A DNA stretch of 64,000 bases from a virus: the IMG/VR virus record IMGVR_UViG_3300024346_000018, positions 1 to 64,000 of that record; one strand, 5' to 3'. The notes under the pieces were generated by a model, which saw nothing but the letters and a program-made list of their open reading frames with translations, made no database searches and had not been told where the DNA came from. The position numbers and the translations under genes are program-made. Of the stretch, positions 44,279 through 53,308 are shown one piece after another. Every line of letters begins with the position of its first letter. Within the stretch, counting starts at the first letter, position 1.

Positions 44279-45325
44279 TTATTTACCGAAGGCTAATTTG
44301 TCCCAACGGCTGTATTGAGCATCAGTTTCGATTACTTTAGCACCGCTATTAGTGATCATTCCTACTGCTTTTGAAGCAAAACCAACTGATTCTTTAATGT
44401 TTGATTTTGTTTCAGCTTTCTTAGAGAATGAAGTAATCATTGATTCGTAAACCAATTTAGCTTCTTTCGCTGATTCTGCTTTGTCAAAAGTTTTAACTAC
44501 GTCGATCTTTTGAGATTCAGTTAAGTTAGTACCTTTGAATACTTTATTCATGTAAAGTAATTTTGCGTTTAGCAAATTAACTTCTTGAATTGAAGAACGA
44601 AGTTCATCGATTGTAGCTAAAGCTTGAGCTAATTCTTCTTCCATTTTGGATTTGTCATCATCTTCATCTTTGCCATAACCTTCTTCTACTTCCTCTTCTT
44701 CTGATAAACCGAATTCAGCTAACAATTCGTCGATGTTGATATCGTTTTCGTCGATTTCTTCTTCGTTTACTGTTTCTTCTGTTTCGTCGATCATTTCGTC
44801 AATGTTGATTTCTTCTTCACCTGCTGGTGCTTCAGCTCCTAATTCAGCATCTAAATCGATTTCTTCTCCACCTTCTTCGCCAGGAATTTCCTCGCCTTGT
44901 CCAGCTTCTAATTTTTCGAATTCTTCAGCCGCAATTTGGCGAATATATTCTTCAACTTCTTCCGGCGACATTTCAGTGATATCTTTATCTTCTTCTTCGC
45001 CTGCTTTTTCTTCACCTTTTTCAGGTGCTTCTTCAGATGCTTTTTCTTCAGCTTCTTCTTCTCCTTCTTCTTTAGCTTCTTCAACTGAATCCTCAGCTAA
45101 TAATGCTTCTAAGTCAAGAGTTTCTTCCATTTGATCTTCTGCTTTTTTAGCTTCTTCCATCTTGTCTTCGTCTTCCTCCATCTCGTTTAACTTTGCAGCT
45201 AACATAGATTGTAATTGTGGAGTGAAAGCTTCTTCAAGAGCAAGTTTAGCTTGGGCAAGAGCAGTTTCGCGAACGGCTTTAGCATCAGCAATAGCATCTT
45301 TTAAAATTTGCTTTGTGTTACTCAT
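44279..45325 (-). CDS. 22: prohead scaffold protein (gp22-like)
   Basis: This 348-residue, strongly acidic, helical protein has a very Glu-rich middle (residues 50-215, EEGEEEAEEKASEEAPEKGE style) and helical ends. Composition, position upstream of the capsid gene and downstream of the protease match the T4 scaffold gp22, which forms the core and is digested by the protease. Conserved C-terminal helix LNAKLLYMNKVFKGTNLTES. The AAGGA six bases from the ATG is one of the few Shine-Dalgarno-like leaders. Confidence 0.85.
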   Translation of the reverse strand: MSNTKQILKDAIADAKAVRETALAQAKLALEEAFTPQLQSMLAAKLNEMEEDEDKMEEAKKAEDQMEETLDLEALLAEDSVEEAKEEGEEEAEEKASEEAPEKGEEKAGEEEDKDITEMSPEEVEEYIRQIAAEEFEKLEAGQGEEIPGEEGGEEIDLDAELGAEAPAGEEEINIDEMIDETEETVNEEEIDENDINIDELLAEFGLSEEEEVEEGYGKDEDDDKSKMEEELAQALATIDELRSSIQEVNLLNAKLLYMNKVFKGTNLTESQKIDVVKTFDKAESAKEAKLVYESMITSFSKKAETKSNIKESVGFASKAVGMITNSGAKVIETDAQYSRWDKLAFGK

Positions 45326-45429
45326 TTTTGTCCTTAATTTTTGTTTTTGGAAATAAGATTATTATGAATCTTAATGGGGGTTGTACTTATTTTTGTAATA
45401 CCATATAGACATGGTATATTTGAGTCTGC

Positions 45430-45438
45430 CATAAATAT
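45430..45438 (-). promoter_or_regulatory. candidate late promoter of scaffold-capsid unit
   Basis: The coding-strand motif is ATATTTATG, about 104 bases before the scaffold start, in a ~200-base gap that otherwise holds the terminators of the preceding unit and no gene. Confidence 0.45.
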
Positions 45439-45460
45439 ATGTGGATATATTCAAAGCGAA

Positions 45461-45492
45461 AAGAAATGCCCCTTCTTTGCAGAAGAGGCATA
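45461..45492 (-). terminator. terminator after prohead core protein unit
   Basis: ATGCCTCTTCT and AGAAGGGGCAT pair with one mismatch around GCAA and are followed by TTTCTTTTC. A second smaller hairpin with arms GCTATA and TATAGC (45495-45516) precedes it. Confidence 0.75.
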
Positions 45493-45526
45493 GAGCTATA
45501 ATACTGAGACTATAGCGGGGTATGAA

Positions 45527-46519
45527 TTATTTAATTCCAGCGTAGTGTTGCCATCTACGAATGACGTATTCGTCTAATTCTGTTGATTCACTGTATGTTC
45601 CTTTTTTACCTGATTCCGGTGTTAATTCTACTTTACCATCTTCTGGAGCACCTATGTTGTATATTTTATTACCTAACATAGCTTTAAGAATATTGTTAAG
45701 GAAAGTAATTTCTGGTTTTACCGTCTCACCGTCTAAAGTATAAGTATACTTTTCGTATTTTGCTATTTTATCATCATTTGATTCTTGTGCTTCATCTAAT
45801 GAATTGATATTTATATCTTCAACTGAATCATCTTCAAATCTAACTCGAGCTCTACGTTCGCCAGTTTCATCATCCATTTTCATAGCTGTGATTTTAGCTT
45901 TTTTACCTGCTACTGTAACGTTATCTCCGATTGAATAATCATCAAATGATGATTTTGGAACAAATGCTTCGTCTAATCCGTTATAGAACTTTCTTGCTTC
46001 GTCTTCAGATTCAAATGATTTTTCTTTAGTTCCGTCTACTGTTTGATAAGTAACAATCCAAAAACGACCTTCTTGTTCGATGCTAGATACTTCGTTATGA
46101 TTTAAATTACCTTCACCCATTTCTTCAGCACCTGCTTTATCATCCATTTGAGCATCTGATTCATGGTATCCTTTAGCTGCTTGATAAATGTAGTTTTCAG
46201 AGTTAGTAATGTGGTCTTGGATCCAAGCTGGTAGATTAACTTCCCTATCTCCCATTTGTGCTTTTAACATCATAGCAGCACGAATAATAGAATCTAATGA
46301 ATCTTGTGCCATTGCTACTTCGTAATCTTCGTTTAAACCATCTTCAGCTAATTTTTTAGCTTTATCAGTTGCAATTGCATACATAGCAGCTTTAGGACCT
46401 TTGAAATCCTTTTTCATTGCCATTACAATATCTTCTTTCTTTTTCTTTTCAGCAGCAGTTAATGTTTTTTCAGCAACGATTTTAGCTACGGTTTCTTTTA
46501 CGATTTGTTCTAAATCCAT
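45527..46519 (-). CDS. prohead core/structural protein
   Basis: This 330-residue acidic protein has an N-terminal helix MDLEQIVKETVAKIVAEKTL and then KDFKGPKAAMYAIATDKAKK. NLPAWIQDHITNSENYIYQA near 95 is a motif I have seen in virion proteins of T4-like aquatic phages. A KOW-like stretch SIGDNVTVAGKKAKITAMKM lies near 196, and the end is DEYVIRRWQHYAGIK. It lies between protease and scaffold with overlapping starts and probably belongs to the prohead core. Its role is inferred. Confidence 0.65.
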   Translation of the reverse strand: MDLEQIVKETVAKIVAEKTLTAAEKKKKEDIVMAMKKDFKGPKAAMYAIATDKAKKLAEDGLNEDYEVAMAQDSLDSIIRAAMMLKAQMGDREVNLPAWIQDHITNSENYIYQAAKGYHESDAQMDDKAGAEEMGEGNLNHNEVSSIEQEGRFWIVTYQTVDGTKEKSFESEDEARKFYNGLDEAFVPKSSFDDYSIGDNVTVAGKKAKITAMKMDDETGERRARVRFEDDSVEDININSLDEAQESNDDKIAKYEKYTYTLDGETVKPEITFLNNILKAMLGNKIYNIGAPEDGKVELTPESGKKGTYSESTELDEYVIRRWQHYAGIK

Positions 46520-47148
46520 TATATATTATCAAAATCACAGGTACAAAATCCTGTGCGGTTACAAATAATTTCAGTAATTAAGCTATCTATTTTAGAATAA
46601 TCTTTAGATGGTTTAGAATATGAAATAGATTCATTTACTACTTCCATATACGCACCTGGTGTTGAAGGTGTTGAAACAAAATCCCAACACATTAATTCAA
46701 AATCATCTTGTACCTCAATTGTTTCACCAATTTGACGTACAGAACCCATACCACGAGATGAGATACCTACGGTGATATTGTTATTAAATAATTCTTTTAA
46801 TATATTACCCGATGGTGTAGGCAGTACTTCAATTTTACCGTGTAATTCGCGCCCCTTCCAATATAAACTTACAATGTTATGTGATACATTTTTTAAGTTA
46901 ATAACTGGAGAGTCTGGATGGTCTAATTCACCTAATGCACGACGTTCTTTAACTGGTCCTTGTAGGTATTTATCAGCTTCACGCTTTAATACTTCGTATG
47001 GATAAACACGTCCATTACCATTTTTGGTTTCAGCCATTTGTATCAATCCTTCTACAAACATTTTACCGTTTGGATTCATCATCGACTCCTTCAATGATTG
47101 AGGAGTAGCGGTAAATAAGGCTGTTTCTATTAATAATTGCTTATCCAT
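46519..47148 (-). CDS. 21: prohead core protease (gp21-like)
   Basis: This 209-residue serine protease belongs to the T4 gp21 (herpes-assemblin-like) family. Motifs seen are GRVYPYEVLKREADKY, ALGELDHPDSP with His77, SHNIVSLYWKGRELHGKIEV and VGISSRGMGSV with Ser131 as nucleophile. It matches T4 gp21 (212 aa) in length. It cleaves scaffold and capsid precursors after (I/L/V)-x-Glu. Its 5' end overlaps the 172-residue gene by 8 bases and its stop touches the next core gene, suggesting coupled translation. Confidence 0.88.
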   Translation of the reverse strand: MDKQLLIETALFTATPQSLKESMMNPNGKMFVEGLIQMAETKNGNGRVYPYEVLKREADKYLQGPVKERRALGELDHPDSPVINLKNVSHNIVSLYWKGRELHGKIEVLPTPSGNILKELFNNNITVGISSRGMGSVRQIGETIEVQDDFELMCWDFVSTPSTPGAYMEVVNESISYSKPSKDYSKIDSLITEIICNRTGFCTCDFDNI

Positions 47149-47659
47149 TAGATCTTTCGTTCAAGATACGACCAACTAAAATGATCATTTCATCTTCAGT
47201 CAATTTATCCATTTTAACTTTTTTAACACCGTTTGCAGTGTCTACAAAATTATCACCTTTAACTTCAGTAGGTAAATCAGTACGTTTTTTACGATCAACT
47301 TTCATTGATGATTCATCATATCCAGCTAAATGAAGTTGAGAGTAATAAGCAGCATTATCTTTTAAGTTTTTACAAACGATCTTATCAGCTTTTATTTCTT
47401 CAGTACCTTTATCTAATTCATAGCGCATCCCTAAATCATATTCTTGAGGATTACACCAATCATTCGGCATACCATACTCCATTGAAGATGATTTTTCTTC
47501 AGTAATGATACCTTTGTTTTTTAAGATTTTAACAGCATCACCAAATGATGTTGTATTAGAAATAAATTTAGGTAATGCCATTTTTACATTACGTAAAAAT
47601 TGAGCTTGACCCAATGTTCCTTCATTTAATGCTTTATACTGATCGAATATGCTTTTCAT
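47141..47659 (-). CDS. prohead core-region protein with LNE leader
   Basis: This 172-residue protein begins MKSIFDQYKALNEGTLGQAQ. The N-terminal helix ending Leu-Asn-Glu is a possible gp21-type cleavage site. The rest is charged and mixed with two cysteines (DWCNP, IVCKNLKDNAAYYSQLHLAG). No known family. It is between two core proteins and overlaps the protease start by 8 bases, so it likely forms part of the prohead core or is packaged cargo. Confidence 0.6.
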   Translation of the reverse strand: MKSIFDQYKALNEGTLGQAQFLRNVKMALPKFISNTTSFGDAVKILKNKGIITEEKSSSMEYGMPNDWCNPQEYDLGMRYELDKGTEEIKADKIVCKNLKDNAAYYSQLHLAGYDESSMKVDRKKRTDLPTEVKGDNFVDTANGVKKVKMDKLTEDEMIILVGRILNERSNG

Positions 47660-48135
47660 TATTCTTTTAAATTTTTAATTTTCTTGTCTAATTCAGTTAA
47701 TCGTGTTGATATTTCTTCTAATCCACGAATGGAATTAGTTAAATAATTTTCAGTGGTTAGGCTATTTTCTTCACGTAAACGAATACTATAATCAACTATT
47801 TGATTAACTTCGCGTAAACGTTTTTTAATACCTAATATTGCTTTTGAAATTTTACGTTCAGGAGTAACTTCTGATATTGTTTTATTAAATGAACGATATG
47901 ATACTTCATTAATCGGATCTTGTCCTTCGTATTTAACAAAATCAAATGTTTTACCTGATTTAGGAACTTTACCAACTACTTTAAATCCCAATTTTTCAGC
48001 ATATTTAGTAGCTTTATTTTTACCACCTTTAGAGAATGCAAACGGAGTTGAATAAGCTTCACCTCCAGATGTAGCATTTTCTTCATCTAAAATTTCAGCT
48101 ATTGCTTGACGTATTAATTCACGTAATTTTTCCAT
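47659..48135 (-). CDS. prohead core-region protein
   Basis: The 158-residue product begins MEKLRELIRQAIAEILDEEN. That helix resembles those at the start of several other genes here, and the rest is basic and then helical at the C-terminus. No enzymatic motifs. It overlaps the start of the next gene by one base and the stop of the previous one. Likely a head-core component like gp67/gp68 of T4 in position, but sequence similarity is not evident. Confidence 0.6.
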   Translation of the reverse strand: MEKLRELIRQAIAEILDEENATSGGEAYSTPFAFSKGGKNKATKYAEKLGFKVVGKVPKSGKTFDFVKYEGQDPINEVSYRSFNKTISEVTPERKISKAILGIKKRLREVNQIVDYSIRLREENSLTTENYLTNSIRGLEEISTRLTELDKKIKNLKE

Positions 48136-48989
48136 TATGCTGTTCTTAATTCGTGTAGTAATTCGTAGTAATTCATCAAATTTAACACATCATCATCAGA
48201 TACATTTTCCGATTTAGGAATCATGTTTAGTATATTATTAACTTCTGATAGTTTGATTTGGATTTTTTTATCTACAATTTTAGATGTTAATACTTCTAAT
48301 TCTAATTTAATGTTTTGAATTTGGTTATTAATATATTCTTTTAATGTTACAGTATTAGAAATATTATTAATGAATTCTTTCAATAATGTTTTTTGTTCTG
48401 GTAGTAAATCAGTGTATTTGGTGTTAAAATTTTCAACTACCATTTTATAAATCATCATACGAGTACTTTTATCTTGTTTAGAATATTCTTCCATTACTTG
48501 ATCTTGTACTGCTGTTTTATCTACCGCCTTTTTTGTTAGAAACTCAAGTAAAGTTACTCGGTTATCAATAACAATTTTAGGATCAGTAAATTCAGATGAT
48601 GTATGTGCTTCCATTAAATTAAAAATGGCAGCATTGATTTTATAATTATGTATTTTAGCTTTGAAAAAATCTTCTAAATTATAAGTTTCCTTAATGTCTT
48701 TAATTAAGTTATATTTTTCCTTACGTAGTGCAGTTTTATTTAACTTTTCAGATAATTTTAAGATAGTTTCAACTAAGCTATCTGCTTTTGATTCGGCTAA
48801 TGATTTTACGTTAATTAATGCTTGATATAATTTATGTTCTTTAGCTATTTCTGTGTTAGAGAAGTATTTTTTAACTAAAGTAGCCGCGTGTGGTTCTTTA
48901 TTAGACAAAATATCACTAGCAATTTGGCGCACTAATAGCTCAAATAATATGCCAGTGTTTTTGTATTTAGAATTTTTTAATTTAGACAT
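48135..48989 (-). CDS. structural/prohead protein downstream of portal
   Basis: The 284-residue protein is largely helical. It begins MSKLKNSKYKNTGILFELLV and has several Leu-rich helices with no catalytic motif. It is preceded by a promoter-like motif 18 bases upstream and is next after the portal gene. In T4 the positions between 20 and 21 hold core proteins gp67 and gp68, both helical; this protein is longer. Function inferred from position. Confidence 0.65.
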   Translation of the reverse strand: MSKLKNSKYKNTGILFELLVRQIASDILSNKEPHAATLVKKYFSNTEIAKEHKLYQALINVKSLAESKADSLVETILKLSEKLNKTALRKEKYNLIKDIKETYNLEDFFKAKIHNYKINAAIFNLMEAHTSSEFTDPKIVIDNRVTLLEFLTKKAVDKTAVQDQVMEEYSKQDKSTRMMIYKMVVENFNTKYTDLLPEQKTLLKEFINNISNTVTLKEYINNQIQNIKLELEVLTSKIVDKKIQIKLSEVNNILNMIPKSENVSDDDVLNLMNYYELLHELRTA

Positions 48990-49007
48990 GTCTTAGTATT
49001 ACTCTGT

Positions 49008-49016
49008 TATAAATAT
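49008..49016 (-). promoter_or_regulatory. candidate late promoter for prohead core genes
   Basis: The coding-strand motif ATATTTATA lies 18 bases from the start codon, between portal stop and next gene. Confidence 0.55.
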
Positions 49017-49024
49017 CGATTAGT

Positions 49025-50854
49025 TTATATATCTTGAATATTTGATTCATTTAGTATGGAAGGCTCTTCAAATACATTAGTTTTATTTATGTTAATACTT
49101 TCTAACATTTTTTTATTTTTTAAGTATTCAACTCTAGCATTCTCTAATGTCCAAGTAGCACCAGTACCTGCAGCCGCTTTTAATGGCTCGTGCATACCTT
49201 TCGACCCAATAGGGTCTTTACCTAATGCATGGTCTTGTGTTCCATAATCAGATACTTTTTCTTGTGGACGTCCTGCTTCTTTTTCATCATATCCAATAGG
49301 TACTTCACCGTAACGGCCTTTACCATATAATGAAGCTAAATCATGTGGCGTACCAAATGATGTACCTGAATCAACTGGATCATTACCTTCGTTTTCAATT
49401 TGTGAAATACGGAATGAACGTTTTTTATCTTCAATTGTTTGATTACGGAACTCAGCGTATTGATCTTCTGAGAAGTGGAATATATTTTGGTAAATCCAAT
49501 CAGTCGGCAATAATGATTTGTCCATTATATTACCAGCTAATTCAACTTTTTCCTTCCACAGAGCAATTTTTTCTTGCTCATAAATGATAGATGGAGTAGT
49601 TAACGATAATTCAAAATTCGTTAATTCAGCATCATCAAATCCTTGAGTATATAAGTGAACTAAAGCAATTTTAGTTAATTCAGATACAACAATACGTTGT
49701 ATGCGTTCTACTGTACGAGCAAAACGAATATCTTCAGAAGCAAGAGTTGCTTTACCAGTTAAATCTTTTTCGTATCCTAAAAACGCTTTTGGAACGCGTA
49801 ATGCAGCAAATAATTTATCACGTAAGTAAGATACGTCTTCGATTGCTGTATATTCTAAGCCTTTTAAAGTATCTATTTTAGTAGTTGTATCATTTCCTCT
49901 AACTGGAAGATAAAAATCTTCAGTTAAATTCATCATATTATACTTTAAGTTATAATCGCCTGTTTGAGGATCAATATATGGAGTTTTCTTAATACGTTGT
50001 TTCATTTTCTCCATGTATCCATCTACTTCATTTGGAGCTATATTACCAATGTTTGTATAGAAAATACGTTTTTCAGGCGCACGCATAATACGATGTATTA
50101 ACATCGCATCTTCCATTAAAGTTAATTGTTTGAATATTTTACGACCTGGTTCAAGATATGAGCGGCCATAAGGTAAATAAGATGGATCTGAAATTAATCT
50201 AAAGTGAGCTATTTCGTAGTTTTCAAAATAATCATCTTTATTTGTGTTTGTAGCGTATCCATAAGATTGATTTAAGTTAATCTTAAAACGCACATATGAT
50301 GGATTATTTGGATTAGATCCTTCTTCACGTTGAACATCATATACAGAGAATGGAAGTGCATTATATACACCAAATTTTTCTGCTATATCTAAATGTAAAT
50401 AAAAATCACCATACTTACACATCGTTCTAATCCATGACCATAGATTAAATTCTACGTTTAGAACTTCATAAAATAAATTATAAAGTACACGTTGTGTTTT
50501 ATCGTTTGGAGATTTAATATGTAATACTTCACCCTGCTCGTTTTTTAGAGTAGCTTCATCAGCTATGATATCTAACGCTGAAGCAATGATAGCATCTGTA
50601 TCCATTGCTTCATAGTCCGTGTAAAGTGAAGTACGTAATGTTTGGTAATTCATTAATGGAGTATATGACAATTTTGAATTGCCAGCATGAATCCGATTGA
50701 ATCTATCTATTAATGAATTGGTTTGAATATTACCGTAAGTCTGTAGTCGGTCAACATCAATCGTACGTAATTGATTACCTCCTACATTTCTAATTATTAC
50801 ATCAGTGGAAAATAACCTTCTTAGTCGTCCGAAAAGACTAGTATCTATTGCCAT
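49025..50854 (-). CDS. 20: portal vertex protein (gp20-like)
   Basis: This 609-residue protein has the gp20 signature. DAIIASALDIIADEATLKNE near 85 is followed by YLPYGRSYLEPGRKIFKQLT and LMEDAMLIHRIMRAPEKRIF, then VPKAFLGYEKDLTGKATLAS. It matches T4 gp20 (524 aa) with an added C-terminal segment. It forms the dodecameric ring through which DNA enters. The gene lies directly after the terminase gene and before prohead core genes. A promoter motif is 33 bases upstream. Confidence 0.95.
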   Translation of the reverse strand: MAIDTSLFGRLRRLFSTDVIIRNVGGNQLRTIDVDRLQTYGNIQTNSLIDRFNRIHAGNSKLSYTPLMNYQTLRTSLYTDYEAMDTDAIIASALDIIADEATLKNEQGEVLHIKSPNDKTQRVLYNLFYEVLNVEFNLWSWIRTMCKYGDFYLHLDIAEKFGVYNALPFSVYDVQREEGSNPNNPSYVRFKINLNQSYGYATNTNKDDYFENYEIAHFRLISDPSYLPYGRSYLEPGRKIFKQLTLMEDAMLIHRIMRAPEKRIFYTNIGNIAPNEVDGYMEKMKQRIKKTPYIDPQTGDYNLKYNMMNLTEDFYLPVRGNDTTTKIDTLKGLEYTAIEDVSYLRDKLFAALRVPKAFLGYEKDLTGKATLASEDIRFARTVERIQRIVVSELTKIALVHLYTQGFDDAELTNFELSLTTPSIIYEQEKIALWKEKVELAGNIMDKSLLPTDWIYQNIFHFSEDQYAEFRNQTIEDKKRSFRISQIENEGNDPVDSGTSFGTPHDLASLYGKGRYGEVPIGYDEKEAGRPQEKVSDYGTQDHALGKDPIGSKGMHEPLKAAAGTGATWTLENARVEYLKNKKMLESININKTNVFEEPSILNESNIQDI

Positions 50855-50887
50855 ATTATTTTGTGTTACTCAATATGTAGTATATGT

Positions 50888-50896
50888 TATAAATAT
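50888..50896 (-). promoter_or_regulatory. candidate late promoter for portal gene
   Basis: The coding-strand motif is ATATTTATA at 33 bases from the portal start. Confidence 0.55.
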
Positions 50897-50915
50897 ACAA
50901 ACATAACAAAGAAAT

Positions 50916-52487
50916 TTAAAGGAGCCAATTTAATGATTCTGTATTACCATAACTATCTTTCATCTGCCAAGGATTATCACTCATATATGTTCCTGAACTG
51001 ATACCTGAAGATGCTATGTTGATTCCATTTAGTGATGCTTTAGTCATTTCTAATCCATTTTGGTGATATACTAATGCTGTATCTCTGATGTACAAACCAA
51101 ACGATAATGCCATTGTTAAGTCATCATTATACCCACCTTGTGCTTGTGCTTTGCCATGATCCCAAATGAATGTTCTTAGTTCTTCTAATTGGCGTTTAGA
51201 ATAAAATACAAATTGCTTATCGCGTAATGAAGATTCTAATTTAGAAATAAATAATGGGCGTGTTTTAGATGAGTTAGTCAATCCAGGAACGGTTTGATCA
51301 TTTTCCATCTTGTACACAAAATTATCAATTGACATATCACCACCTTTAGGTGAGTGATATAAATTTGAATAACCACGTTCAATAATTGAATTAATAACGT
51401 CCCATCCAATATTTGCATTTTCAATTACTAACAATGCTGAATTATATTCAATAGCGGCTGTAATTAAATTATTTGCAAATTCACGAGTACCGATTTTAGA
51501 TTTAAATTCAGCTACTTGTTTATATGCTTTAGTTGCTATAATATGAAATGTTGAATAGTCACTTCCATCACCACGAGCAACGTCAGCACACACAACATAT
51601 GTTTCAGACGGATCTGGATATTCCCAAATCCAATAATCACCACCCATACCACGCCTCTCAACAGGATCTATAATGTGATTTTGCTCATAGTATTCTAGAA
51701 TATCGTTTGTTACAACGTTATTACCAGAAGCTAAAAAGTCACATTCATATTCTTGGGCGATTTCTTGAGTACCCATATTTGCCTTTTCATTTTCAAACCA
51801 TTGAGCATCACGTTCAGGATGTACATCCCAAGGTAATTTAATTGGTAAAAATGAATTTTCGTTATTTATAGCACCAACCCAAGTTTTATGGAACCAATTA
51901 CCAATACCATTTGGTGATGATAATGCTATACACCCACCACCAGATGAAATTGTAGGTTTAATTGCGGTATAGATCCGATCAATTCCATCAATAAAGGCGG
52001 CCTCATCAATTAGTAGTAACGATACAGCGTATGAACGACCAGCATCAGAAGCAGCTGATGATGCTACAATCTGAGATCCGTTAGATAATTTTAATGATAA
52101 TTTATTATTTGAATCGGGTTTTTCTTTACCTTTAAGCCAAGCTGGTAATTGTTGGTACATAAATTGTACCTTATCTACCATGTTTACAGCTGTTGATTGC
52201 TTAGTTGCAATACATAATACTGTTTTATCTTTATGGAACAACATTGTCCATAATGAAAAACCAGCAGCTAATGTTGATATACCTAATTGACGTGATTTAT
52301 TAATGATTGTATAATCATTCTTTAACCACAACTTCAGTACTTGTTCTTGGAATGGGTAGAGATTAAAATTTACACGTCCCCTAGTTGGGTGTTGTACCAT
52401 ACAGTACTTACGCATAAAGTGGATAGGATCTGTTAAACATTTAACATACTCCTGCCGCATTATGTCCTTTATACTTTGTTCGCTCAT
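50916..52487 (-). CDS. 17: terminase large subunit (gp17-like)
   Basis: This 523-residue packaging motor has YPFQEQVL near 44, the deviant Walker A SRQLGIST at 65-72, Walker B LLLIDEAAF at 157-165 (Asp161, Glu162), and the coupling motif ALSSPNG near 188. The RNase-H-like nuclease domain begins with CADVARGDGSD (Asp302, Asp310). T4 gp17 is 610 aa. The ATG overlaps the lipase stop by four bases. No terminase small subunit gene was recognised in the window. Confidence 0.95.
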   Translation of the reverse strand: MSEQSIKDIMRQEYVKCLTDPIHFMRKYCMVQHPTRGRVNFNLYPFQEQVLKLWLKNDYTIINKSRQLGISTLAAGFSLWTMLFHKDKTVLCIATKQSTAVNMVDKVQFMYQQLPAWLKGKEKPDSNNKLSLKLSNGSQIVASSAASDAGRSYAVSLLLIDEAAFIDGIDRIYTAIKPTISSGGGCIALSSPNGIGNWFHKTWVGAINNENSFLPIKLPWDVHPERDAQWFENEKANMGTQEIAQEYECDFLASGNNVVTNDILEYYEQNHIIDPVERRGMGGDYWIWEYPDPSETYVVCADVARGDGSDYSTFHIIATKAYKQVAEFKSKIGTREFANNLITAAIEYNSALLVIENANIGWDVINSIIERGYSNLYHSPKGGDMSIDNFVYKMENDQTVPGLTNSSKTRPLFISKLESSLRDKQFVFYSKRQLEELRTFIWDHGKAQAQGGYNDDLTMALSFGLYIRDTALVYHQNGLEMTKASLNGINIASSGISSGTYMSDNPWQMKDSYGNTESLNWLL

Positions 52488-53221
52488 TTAGTCCAGTTTT
52501 CTAATGCTTTTAAATATCCATCACCCATATGGTCCATTATATTTTTACCTGAAAATAATGCTTTAAGATATAACCAAAATGATCTTAATGATGATTCTTT
52601 TTTTAATATATTACCATCTGTATCTAATCTTACTTGATAGTTTACGTGATGAAATCTAATATATGGTACGTGGGTTACTAGATCATTTTTATGTACTACT
52701 CGTAGAGTATCTATACCACTATTATCGTAATTTTCCTTAAATACTTTATTGCCAACTCTTGGGCTGCCAATAGTTGTTGATTTAATATTATAATGTGGAT
52801 AATGTTTTTTTATTGAGTGTGCATATAATGTTGCTACTGCCCCACCTAAACTATGTCCACAAACTACAATATCTGTAGCTTCACCTTGTAAATTTTCTAA
52901 TGCAGTATCAATTGCATCGTAAGTATCACCCACTACCGATTCCCAACAATATTTAAATCCAATATGAACCTTTTCTCCATCGTTTAAAAATGGTACTTTA
53001 TCAATTGAAGCATCGTTTTGAAAATCCTTCTTTGATTCACTACCTCTCCATACAACATATATTGATTTATTTTTTGTTGCTACAAATCCTTGTGTGTCTG
53101 ATTTTTTATTTTCAATCCATTTAACAAATTCTAATCCGTATTCACCCCACTTAATTTCTTCTTGTTTAGAATAAGCTAATACTGCTAATTTTGCGTTGTA
53201 TAATGCTTCGTTTCTTGTCAT
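52484..53221 (-). CDS. lipase (class 3, alpha/beta hydrolase)
   Basis: This 245-residue protein has the lipase class 3 features: the nucleophile elbow CGHSLGGAVAT with Ser124, TIGSPRVGNKVF near 150, Asp180 in HKNDLVTHVP and a candidate catalytic His231 (MDHMGDGY). No signal peptide or membrane segment is seen. A promoter-like motif is 14 bases upstream. It overlaps the terminase gene by 4 bases, so it is made with the packaging genes late in infection. It may attack membrane lipids at lysis or be packaged; substrate is unknown. Confidence 0.85.
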   Translation of the reverse strand: MTRNEALYNAKLAVLAYSKQEEIKWGEYGLEFVKWIENKKSDTQGFVATKNKSIYVVWRGSESKKDFQNDASIDKVPFLNDGEKVHIGFKYCWESVVGDTYDAIDTALENLQGEATDIVVCGHSLGGAVATLYAHSIKKHYPHYNIKSTTIGSPRVGNKVFKENYDNSGIDTLRVVHKNDLVTHVPYIRFHHVNYQVRLDTDGNILKKESSLRSFWLYLKALFSGKNIMDHMGDGYLKALENWTK

Positions 53222-53235
53222 AATGTAGTTTTGTA

Positions 53236-53244
53236 TATAAATAT
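53236..53244 (-). promoter_or_regulatory. candidate late promoter for lipase-terminase unit
   Basis: The coding-strand motif ATATTTATA is 14 bases from the lipase start, downstream of the terminator at 53258-53276. Confidence 0.55.
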
Positions 53245-53245
53245 A

Positions 53246-53276
53246 TAGAAAAAGAAAAGTCCGCTAAAAGCGGACT
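53246..53276 (-). terminator. terminator after 311-residue gene
   Basis: AGTCCGCT and AGCGGACT pair perfectly around a 3-base loop and are followed by TTTCTTTTTC on the coding strand. It lies 32 bases after the stop codon. Confidence 0.85.
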
Positions 53277-53308
53277 CTCTAAATAAACAAACATTATTAT
53301 GAAAAATC

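Noticed and set aside
44733-45134. Plus-strand Ser-rich frame opposite the scaffold gene
   Set aside because: The Ser repeats come from reading the complement of GAA/GAG-rich codons. No start signal or motif supports it.
45326-45526. Possible small gene in the ~200-base gap between scaffold and core protein
   Set aside because: Only hairpins and a promoter-like motif are visible; no frame with a credible start.
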